From NCBI GenBank assembly GCA_030641695.1, contig DAOWGY010000073.1:1-5289 (forward strand): a stretch of DNA of 5,289 nucleotides, read 5' to 3'. The stretch comes from Gammaproteobacteria bacterium. Lineage in GTDB: Bacteria > Pseudomonadota > Gammaproteobacteria > Steroidobacterales > Woeseiaceae. The notes under the pieces were generated by a model, which did not search any database, was not told the DNA's origin, and was given only the letters and a program-made list of their open reading frames with translations. This document shows, piece after piece, positions 1-5,289 of the stretch (position 1 is its first letter; the number at the start of each line of letters is the position of its first letter). A program made the translations under genes and the position numbers.

Positions 1-2041
1 CGAAACTGCGAGGGAAAAAGTGACGCACTACTTCAGCGAGGCGCCGTCCGGCGTGCCGCTGGTGTATCCGAAGAAATGGATCCCCGATCTCACGGAGAAC
101 AGAAAGGAAAGTATGTATGACCGCGTGGGTCAGACGCGCATCGCTCGCGTGTGGGCACTGCCGGGCTTGAACGATAGCGATACGACCCTGATGTACCTCG
201 TCAACGAGTCGCTGGTCGGCAATAAGAACTCGCCGCTCAGGAAGACGCTCGTGGATGACCTGCAGCTGGCGACGGCGGTGCGCGGCAGCGCTTATGGCCG
301 TGTCATGAGCGGCGAATACACGCTGACAATCGATTTACGTCCGGGCGTCACGGCGGAAGAAGTCCTGCCAATCGTCGACAGCATCATTGCCGAATACCTC
401 GAATCAGGCCCCGACGAGCAGATCGTCGAGAATGCCAAGCTCGGTATCAACATGTACATGATCGGCGCGCTGGAACGCAGCTCGGCTGTTGGGCGCGTGC
501 TGGCGGAGGGCCACCTGTACTCCGACAACCCGATGTACATCAACAGGGAACTCGAGTGGCTCAATGCCGCCACTGCAACAGAGCTCAGGGATACGGCGAG
601 TCGCTGGCTTACGCGTGGGTACTACGAGCTCACGGTGTTGCCGTTTCCCGATTACCAGACCGCCGAGACGGTGGTCGACCGGTCGAAGATCCCCGACGTG
701 ACGGCGGATGCGAATATCCACTTTCCCGACATCGCGAGCGCGACGCTCGACAACGGCATGAGGATCGTTGTTGCGACGCGCGACACGTTGCCGATCGTCG
801 ATGTCACTTTCCGCATCGATGCGGGCGCGACGGCGAGTCCGGCAGAGGCACCGGGGCTCGCAACCTTCGCCATGTCGCTCATGGACAAAGGTACGAAGAA
901 ATACGATGCTCATCAGCTCGCGGCGGCGAAGGACGAAATCGCCATGAGCGGGCAGCTGCAGGCCGGCGTCGAGGACAGCTCGTTCAGCTACCGAATTCTG
1001 CGCAGCCGTCTCGAGCCGTCGCTGGACATTGCTGCGGAGGTCCTGCGCAACCCGACATACCCCGAGGAAGAACTGCACAAGCTCAAGCAACGGATAGGCG
1101 CCTGGCTGGCGACACTGGAGAAGTCACCGTCGGGCGCGGCGCGAAGTTTCTTTGAGCGTGCTGTGTACGGACCGGACAACCCGCTGGGATCGGTATGGAC
1201 ACCGGAACTCCTGGAGCAGGTGGATCGAGGCATGCTGACCGAGTTTCATCGCCAGGAGATCGCTCCGGACAACATCACCGTGTTCATGATCGGCAGCATC
1301 GATATCGAAGAAGCGACCGACGCGGTCGAGCGGTCCTTTGGCAAGTGGAGAGCTGAGAGCAACTCGGCGCGCAAGCCGATCGGCGACGCCGCCACCTCGA
1401 TTCCGCGAGTGATCCTCGTCGATCAGCCCGAGGCACCGCAGAGCACGATCTACGCAGGTCATGCCATCGCGCCTTACGATCCCGAGTTGTCGACCGAGCT
1501 CTACATCATGAACGGCGTTTTCGGCGGCGGATTCGAGGCTCGCATCAACATGAATCTGCGTGAGGACAAGCACTGGTCCTATGGCATGAGCTCAGGAATC
1601 CGGCAGAACACCAGCGGCGATCAATACATCGCTGCGAGCGGCAGTGTGCAGACGGACAAGACGATGGAAAGCATGCAGGAGATCATGCGTGAGTACGAGG
1701 AGTTCGTATCGACGCGTCCGGCCGACGAGGATGAGGTGCTGCGTGTGAAGCTGAATCGGACTCGCTCATTGCCGGGCAGTTTCTCGACGAATCGCGGATT
1801 TCTGGCCAGCATCATCGCATCCGACAGCTATGGTCTCCCGCACGATTACGCGGAAACACGCGGAGTGCGAATCGACGCCGTATCAACTGAGGCCGTCAAC
1901 GAGCGTGCTCGTGGCGTCATCGATCCGGGCAAACTGACCTGGGTTATCGTGGGTGATCTCGCGAAAATCGAGGACAAGGTTCGGTCCCTGGAATACGGTG
2001 ACGTCGAAGTGTGGGATGCGTTCGGTAATCGGGTTCGCTAG
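1..2041 (+). CDS. M16 family zinc metallopeptidase (pitrilysin/insulinase-like), 5'-truncated by the window edge
   Basis: This is a two-unit M16 (COG0612-type) peptidase, of which the window holds the C-terminal ~680 residues. The reading frame is open from base 2, so the true start lies upstream and the GTG at 20 is unlikely to be it. The first ~210 visible residues match the C-terminal subdomain of the first, catalytic unit. A second unit then begins near nt 720 with the typical TLDNGMRIVV strand. Where a catalytic unit would read G-L-A-H-F-L-E-H, this one reads GLATFAMS (nt 854-877), so both zinc-binding His and the Glu are gone. The second unit's closing subdomain has REDKHWSYG (nt 1559-1585), the conserved Arg/Tyr substrate-binding element of M16 C-terminal halves. 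This is the normal arrangement of an active N-half and an inactive C-half forming a clamshell around peptides. Such proteins are usually exported to the periplasm, but the signal region is not visible. The gene ends in TAG (2039-2041). Family call is firm; physiological substrate is unknown. Confidence 0.93.
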   Translation, partial: ETAREKVTHYFSEAPSGVPLVYPKKWIPDLTENRKESMYDRVGQTRIARVWALPGLNDSDTTLMYLVNESLVGNKNSPLRKTLVDDLQLATAVRGSAYGRVMSGEYTLTIDLRPGVTAEEVLPIVDSIIAEYLESGPDEQIVENAKLGINMYMIGALERSSAVGRVLAEGHLYSDNPMYINRELEWLNAATATELRDTASRWLTRGYYELTVLPFPDYQTAETVVDRSKIPDVTADANIHFPDIASATLDNGMRIVVATRDTLPIVDVTFRIDAGATASPAEAPGLATFAMSLMDKGTKKYDAHQLAAAKDEIAMSGQLQAGVEDSSFSYRILRSRLEPSLDIAAEVLRNPTYPEEELHKLKQRIGAWLATLEKSPSGAARSFFERAVYGPDNPLGSVWTPELLEQVDRGMLTEFHRQEIAPDNITVFMIGSIDIEEATDAVERSFGKWRAESNSARKPIGDAATSIPRVILVDQPEAPQSTIYAGHAIAPYDPELSTELYIMNGVFGGGFEARINMNLREDKHWSYGMSSGIRQNTSGDQYIAASGSVQTDKTMESMQEIMREYEEFVSTRPADEDEVLRVKLNRTRSLPGSFSTNRGFLASIIASDSYGLPHDYAETRGVRIDAVSTEAVNERARGVIDPGKLTWVIVGDLAKIEDKVRSLEYGDVEVWDAFGNRVR

Positions 2042-2043
2042 CC

Positions 2044-2445
2044 GTGAGTAGCGGCGCTGCTCGAGACAAGGGCTGTGTCTTTCCCGGCTGTTGCAACACG
2101 CGTTTCGTCGATGCGCATCACGTGAAGCACTGGTCGGCCGGTGGTGAGACGAGTCTCGACAACCTGATACTGCTTTGCTCGCGCCATCACCGCCTGGTGC
2201 ACGAGGGCGGATCTTGCATCGACAGGGATTTCCGGGATCGCTGGATCTTCAAACGCCCCGATGGCATCGGGGTGCCGCACTGCGGCTACCGTGCCGACGA
2301 CACCCGCGACGAGGACGTCGAATCGACAATCAACAACTTACAACGCGTTTCCGCGGGGGGTTTATTGACCAGATTGGAAGAAACGGCGAGCGGGTGCCCA
2401 CTACCGTTCATGGCCGCCCGAAGCAGTCCCCATACGTTCAAATGA
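2044..2445 (+). CDS. HNH endonuclease domain, probable 5'-truncated remnant of a DUF222/13E12-type HNH protein
   Basis: A 133-residue ORF starting at GTG 2044 encodes an almost pure HNH (beta-beta-alpha metal) nuclease domain. Visible elements are CVFPGC (residues 11-16), DAHHVKHW (23-30), GGETSLDNLILLC (33-45) and SRHHRLVHEGG (46-56). Together they give the zinc ligands C11, C16, C45 and H48 or H49, the metal/catalytic His pair H25-H26, the N40 position, and the last His of the motif. The tail with DRDFRDRW and KRPDG resembles the region after HNH in proteobacterial members of the family. Full-length members are several hundred residues with an N-terminal DUF222 domain; here homology begins at about residue 5 and nothing earlier exists. 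The same frame is closed by TAA at 2026-2028, inside the M16 gene. No Shine-Dalgarno precedes the GTG, though it sits two bases after the M16 stop, so translational coupling is possible. I infer a degenerate remnant, but the domain core is intact and a working small nuclease cannot be excluded. Confidence 0.72.
   Translation: MSSGAARDKGCVFPGCCNTRFVDAHHVKHWSAGGETSLDNLILLCSRHHRLVHEGGSCIDRDFRDRWIFKRPDGIGVPHCGYRADDTRDEDVESTINNLQRVSAGGLLTRLEETASGCPLPFMAARSSPHTFK
2254..2274 (+). repeat. Short perfect inverted repeat inside the HNH fragment
   Basis: CCCCGAT (2256-2262) and ATCGGGG (2266-2272) form a 7-bp perfect stem with a 3-base loop, GGC. One G-T wobble (2255/2273) and one further C-G pair (2254/2274) extend it. 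No T-tract follows, so it does not look like an intrinsic terminator. It encodes part of the RPDGIGV segment, which is conserved in the family, so it may be a by-product of coding sequence. Confidence 0.4.
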
Positions 2446-2461
2446 TCGCTATCACAACTGG

Positions 2462-4036
2462 TCAGCCTCGCACACGTTCGCGAATCGACGATACGAGAGT
2501 CTCGATATCAATGTCGACGCTAGTGTCGACGACGATCGGGTATTCGTCTGCGCTCGGAGGCTCGGCCGTCGCGAGCTGATGCCCCAGCACGTTGAGGTTG
2601 GCTTCGGATACCTCGCTCCGCGATCTTGCGCGTTGCCTGATCCGCGCCTCGAGAATGTCTTGCGGTGCGTCAGCATGCACCAGCACCGATTCACATTCGG
2701 CCTCCGCCGCGATGCCTCGCGCCGAGGCGCGCTGTTTAGCCGTCAAAAATGCACCATCGAGGATGACATGGTGATCGGCCATGAGCAGCCGACGGGCATG
2801 TTCAAACAGTTGTTCGTATGTCGCCGCGTTCCCGTCTTCCGTGTAAATGCCCGCGCCGACAGGTGAGCCACTGTTCGCGGCCTCGGGGAGGCCGAACAGA
2901 CGCTTGCGCTCGATATCGGACCGCACCCGGATTGCCGGCAGCGCCGCCATTAATCGTTCGGCCAGCCAGGTCTTGCCGGAGCCCGAGAGGCCGAACATGA
3001 CGATCAATGCGCGCGGGCCTTTCGTTGCCTGGCGCCGGGCCATGTCGGCATACGCTTGCGCCTCTCCGATATCGGCTTCGCGGTCCGCATTCGAGTCACG
3101 CTCGCGGCTGCGAATGGCGGCGACCTTGGCGCGCACGAGACAGCGATAAATAAAGTACAGGTCGAGCAGTTTCACGCCATCGTAGTCCCCGCTGCACTCG
3201 AGGTAACGGTTCAGAAAATGTGCAGCCAGGTCGTGACGTCCTTTCCGTACGAGGTCCATGGCGAGAAAGCCGATATCGGCGAAGACATCCGTATTGCGGA
3301 GGTCCGGGTTGAATTCGATACAGTCAAAAGTCGTGATACCACCGGGGAGTCGCACCAGGTTGCCGAGATGCAGGTCGCCGTGGCAGTCGCGTACGAAGCC
3401 GTCGTCGAAGCGCTGCCCCAGTTTGTGGTCGAGCTGTTCGAGCACGCGGGCGGTCCAATCGTGCAGGAACGCGATGTCGTCTTTGTCGAGGACGCCTTCG
3501 AAGTGATCGAAGTTCTCCCAGAAAAAGTGCTTTGCCTGCTTGACCAGTCGATCACGTTCACTCGCATCCGGGATAGTCGCTGCGGCGTGGCGCTCGGCAA
3601 TATTGCGGCCGAGTTCTTTCATGTCCGCGACAGTCAGCAGGCCGGCAGCAAGTTGCTCGTCAAGGAGCAGAGCCTGGTCGAAGCGCCGCATCTTCACGGC
3701 GTACTCGAGGGCTTCACCGTCGCCGCCGAACCTCGGCTGGTTTCCCTGCTGCGTAATCGGGACGACGTCGACGTATATGTCTGGCGCCCACGGACGATTC
3801 AACCGGATCTCTTCCTCGCAGCAGAATTTGCGCTTGTCGAGGTCGCCGAAGTCGAGGAAGTCGAGTACGAGCGGTTTCTTGATTTTGTACGCAAAATCAC
3901 CGGCGAGGACGACCCAGGAGATATGGGTTTCGATGAGATCAATAGAGTCGACGCGGTGATCAAAGGCATCAACACATAACAAGGCCTTTGCGAGGCTATC
4001 GTCTACGGGCGTGACCTGTGGGCTGACTCTGTGCAC
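2462..4036 (-). CDS. Fused aminoglycoside-phosphotransferase-like kinase / P-loop ATP-binding protein
   Basis: This 524-residue protein joins two ATP-using domains, an architecture commonly annotated as bifunctional aminoglycoside phosphotransferase/ATP-binding protein (COG2187 plus COG0645). Numbering is from GTG 4036. The N-terminal half (about 20-320) is an APH/choline-kinase-like fold: conserved opening IETHISWVVLAGDFAYKIKK (35-54), catalytic loop HGDLHLGNL (219-227) with Asp221 as the expected base, and the metal-binding Asp238 of TFDCIEFN. The C-terminal half (about 342-500) is a small P-loop kinase: Walker A GLSGSGKT (349-356), RSDIERKRL (373-381), and ILDGAF (425-430), a likely Walker B-like Asp. 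No membrane segment or signal is apparent, so it is probably cytosolic. Substrates of both halves are unknown; the APH label does not imply antibiotic resistance. GTG 4036 is preferred because GGAAG lies 5 bases upstream and the family homology starts shortly after it. The longer alternative, TTG at 4114, would add 26 non-conserved residues and run into the divergent gene's ribosome binding site. It ends 16 bp from the convergent HNH fragment. Confidence 0.9.
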   Translation of the reverse strand: MHRVSPQVTPVDDSLAKALLCVDAFDHRVDSIDLIETHISWVVLAGDFAYKIKKPLVLDFLDFGDLDKRKFCCEEEIRLNRPWAPDIYVDVVPITQQGNQPRFGGDGEALEYAVKMRRFDQALLLDEQLAAGLLTVADMKELGRNIAERHAAATIPDASERDRLVKQAKHFFWENFDHFEGVLDKDDIAFLHDWTARVLEQLDHKLGQRFDDGFVRDCHGDLHLGNLVRLPGGITTFDCIEFNPDLRNTDVFADIGFLAMDLVRKGRHDLAAHFLNRYLECSGDYDGVKLLDLYFIYRCLVRAKVAAIRSRERDSNADREADIGEAQAYADMARRQATKGPRALIVMFGLSGSGKTWLAERLMAALPAIRVRSDIERKRLFGLPEAANSGSPVGAGIYTEDGNAATYEQLFEHARRLLMADHHVILDGAFLTAKQRASARGIAAEAECESVLVHADAPQDILEARIRQRARSRSEVSEANLNVLGHQLATAEPPSADEYPIVVDTSVDIDIETLVSSIRERVRG

Positions 4037-4041
4037 TGAAG

Positions 4042-4046
4042 CTTCC
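4042..4046 (-). promoter_or_regulatory. Ribosome binding site deciding the GTG 4036 start of the fused kinase
   Basis: On the minus strand GGAAG is followed by five bases (CTTCA) and then GTG at 4036. This Shine-Dalgarno-like match at good spacing favours GTG 4036 over the in-frame TTG at 4114. The two Val codons nearer the conserved region (GTC at 4015 and GTC at 4027) are not start codons. Confidence 0.55.
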
Positions 4047-4112
4047 GGGAGCCGGCATCCCTCGTCGTTCCGATGCAGCCCTGATAGTATTTGGGCAATA
4101 ACGCTAAAGAAC

Positions 4113-4118
4113 AAGGAG
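4113..4118 (+). promoter_or_regulatory. Ribosome binding site of the NSS transporter
   Basis: AAGGAG lies seven bases before ATG 4126, a strong Shine-Dalgarno match. An in-frame TAA at 4105-4107 and the absence of any other start codon between it and 4126 fix the start. The spacer ends in a run of six G (4120-4125). Confidence 0.8.
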
Positions 4119-4125
4119 TGGGGGG

Positions 4126-5289
4126 ATGACTTTATCAGGAGGCAGCGAACAAACCTGGTCGTCGGGGACGACGTTCATCCTGGCGGCGGTCGGCGCTGCA
4201 GTCGGTCTCGGCAATATCTGGAAATTCCCTTACGTCGTCGGCGTCAGCGGTGGTGGTGCCTTCGTACTCGTTTACGTGCTATGTGTGATCTTGATCGCGA
4301 TTCCGATCCTCATCGGTGAGCTGCTGATCGGCCGTCTCGGCAACAAGAGCCCGCCTGTCGCGATGGCGGCCGTTGCCGAAGATTCCGGGCGTTCGAGGTC
4401 CTGGTCCATAGTCGGCTGGATGGGGATGATTACCGGATACCTGATCGCGACGTTTTACAGTGTGATTGCGGGCTGGGCGCTCGCGTACATCTTCAAAGCG
4501 GCCTCGGGATTTGGTGGCGCATCACCGGCGGACGTCGCTAATCAATTCGATGCACTGCTGGCGAGTCCGGGAACCCTGACCATCTGGCACACGGTGTTTC
4601 TTTTTTGCACCTTGTTCATCGTTGCACGTGGCTTGCAGGGCGGTATCGAGACGGCGGTCAAGTTTCTAATGCCCGCGCTGTTCGTGATGTTGCTTGTCAT
4701 GATCGGCTACGCGGCCGTTGCGGGCGATTTCGGCGCAGGAGTCAGTTTCCTGTTCAGCACCGACTTCAGCAAGATCGACAGTTCCGTCATATTGTCGGCG
4801 ATTGGACAAGCATTCTTCTCCATCGGTGTCGCGATGGGGCTCATGATGGCCTATGGCGCTTACGTGCCGAAAAGTGTGTCGTTAACAAAGGCATCCGTGA
4901 TCATCGCGGGTGCCGATACGCTGGTCGCGATTTTCGCCGGCCTCATGATTTTCCCGATCGTATTTGCCAACGGTCTGGATCCGGCGGAAGGTGCGGGCCT
5001 TATTTTCAAGACGTTGCCGACCGCGTTCGCGGGTATGCCGGGCGGCAATATATTCGGTGCAGTGTTCTTCGTCCTGCTGGCATTTGCTGCCATCACGTCG
5101 TCGATCTCGATCATCGAACCGATCGTTGCCTACGCGGGTGACAGGTTCGGTATGAATCGAATCAAAGCCTGCACCGTGTTCGGAGTTTTGGCCTGGCTTA
5201 TCGGCATGCTGAGCGTATTTTCTTTCAACCTCTGGAAGGAGGTCACACCGCTGGACATGTTTGTAGCTTTCGAGGGCAAGACGCTCTTC
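4126..5289 (+). CDS. Sodium-dependent transporter, NSS/SNF family, 3'-truncated by the window edge
   Basis: The frame is open from ATG 4126 to the right edge (388 codons), covering about nine of the expected 11-12 membrane helices of a LeuT-fold Na+-coupled amino acid or amine symporter of the inner membrane. TM1 has AAVGLGNIWKFPY (residues 24-36), and the following loop and TM2 have GGGAFVLVY. Tyr111 in TM3 aligns with the LeuT substrate-contacting Y108. GLQGGIETAVKFLMPALF (169-186) is the family's TM4-TM5 signature. TM6 has GQAFFSIGVAMG (227-238), and TM8 has AAITSS (321-326). By hand alignment to LeuT from memory, the Na2 ligands (G23, V26, A321, T324, S325) and Na1 ligands (A25, N30, S232, D264 in place of Asn) are all plausible. 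D264 in GADTLVA is the acidic TM7 residue common in chloride-independent bacterial members. Substrate cannot be named; the TM6 position matching LeuT S256 is G234. It is divergent from the fused kinase. The C-terminal end (probably 50-100 residues) is outside the window. Confidence 0.95.
   Translation, partial: MTLSGGSEQTWSSGTTFILAAVGAAVGLGNIWKFPYVVGVSGGGAFVLVYVLCVILIAIPILIGELLIGRLGNKSPPVAMAAVAEDSGRSRSWSIVGWMGMITGYLIATFYSVIAGWALAYIFKAASGFGGASPADVANQFDALLASPGTLTIWHTVFLFCTLFIVARGLQGGIETAVKFLMPALFVMLLVMIGYAAVAGDFGAGVSFLFSTDFSKIDSSVILSAIGQAFFSIGVAMGLMMAYGAYVPKSVSLTKASVIIAGADTLVAIFAGLMIFPIVFANGLDPAEGAGLIFKTLPTAFAGMPGGNIFGAVFFVLLAFAAITSSISIIEPIVAYAGDRFGMNRIKACTVFGVLAWLIGMLSVFSFNLWKEVTPLDMFVAFEGKTLF

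Larger units (their letters stand above)
4037..4125. promoter_or_regulatory. Divergent intergenic region between the fused kinase and the NSS transporter
   Basis: These 89 bases separate two divergently transcribed genes, so promoters for both should lie here or just inside the coding starts. The most AT-rich patch, around 4084-4092, could give a weak -10 on either strand: TAGTAT at 4085-4090 on +, and TACTAT on -, each 4 of 6 to the sigma70 consensus. I see no convincing -35 box at proper spacing on either side, and no clear operator palindrome. The presence of a promoter is inferred from gene layout; the exact boxes are not supported. Confidence 0.45.

Noticed and set aside
404..1090. A 228-codon minus-strand open frame within the M16 gene
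   Set aside because: The Arg-rich, low-complexity product has no recognisable motif and lies entirely inside a well-supported M16 reading frame. It is an effect of GC-rich codon use.
1124..1573. A 149-codon minus-strand open frame within the M16 gene
   Set aside because: It lies opposite conserved M16 sequence and shows no family resemblance or ribosome binding site that I could see.
2042..2461. Possibility that the HNH fragment marks a complete insertion sequence, intron or homing element
   Set aside because: I found no flanking terminal inverted repeats, target-site duplication, transposase or intron-like structure. Both boundaries are directly gene ends.
2510..2535. Two GTCGAC copies separated by six bases near the 3' end of the fused kinase
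   Set aside because: They encode the repeated V-D residues of VVDTSVDIDI in the protein. There is no further symmetry, and hexamer repeats are expected in GC-rich coding DNA.
2175..2579. A 134-codon plus-strand frame spanning the HNH fragment end and the kinase 3' end
   Set aside because: It has Arg/Pro-rich shadow composition and crosses the convergent boundary of two better-supported frames. It does not restore a continuation of the HNH domain.
3056..3979. A 307-codon plus-strand open frame opposite the fused kinase
   Set aside because: Its codons are in exact register with the minus-strand gene, so it is a mirror of that gene's codons, giving an unnatural Val/Glu-rich product. The minus strand carries clear APH and Walker A motifs and explains the DNA.
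2462..4036. Reading the APH-like domain as an antibiotic-resistance gene
   Set aside because: The domain belongs to a housekeeping-like fusion family with a second P-loop kinase domain. No resistance-gene neighbours or mobile-element context are visible.
4605..5141. A 178-codon plus-strand frame inside the transporter
   Set aside because: The overlapping frame from 4126 encodes an unmistakable NSS transporter with conserved membrane motifs; this one is Arg/Cys-rich with no membrane pattern.

Overview
The window carries parts of four protein-coding loci and almost no non-coding DNA. Even GC-rich codon usage, an NSS-type transporter and an HNH fragment of the style I associate with marine or environmental Gammaproteobacteria suggest a gammaproteobacterial chromosome. 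The taxonomic guess is inference from remembered family flavour, not from a marker gene.

Layout: (1) Up to 2041 on the + strand is the C-terminal three quarters or so of a two-unit M16 (pitrilysin/insulinase-like) zinc peptidase; its 5' end, with the expected HxxEH active site, lies before the window. (2) Two bases after its stop, on the same strand (2044-2445), is a 133-residue HNH nuclease domain that looks like the C-terminal remnant of a much longer DUF222/13E12-type HNH protein. Its HNH and zinc residues are intact. (3) Convergent to it and only 16 bp away, on the - strand (2462-4036), is a fused aminoglycoside-phosphotransferase-like kinase plus P-loop ATPase/kinase. Its best start is a GTG at 4036, not a more upstream codon. 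(4) Divergent from that gene, across an 89-bp intergenic region with both ribosome binding sites, is a sodium:neurotransmitter-symporter (NSS) family transporter, from 4126 and running off the right edge.

The genes do not form an evident pathway. The M16 gene and HNH fragment are contiguous but look juxtaposed by a deletion or insertion event. The fused kinase and the transporter share a divergent control region, which is the only hint of possible co-regulation. I found no RNA gene, CRISPR array, complete mobile element, attachment site or convincing intrinsic terminator. I see no strong candidate for a new multi-gene system. The most unusual item is the solo HNH remnant wedged directly behind the peptidase gene.
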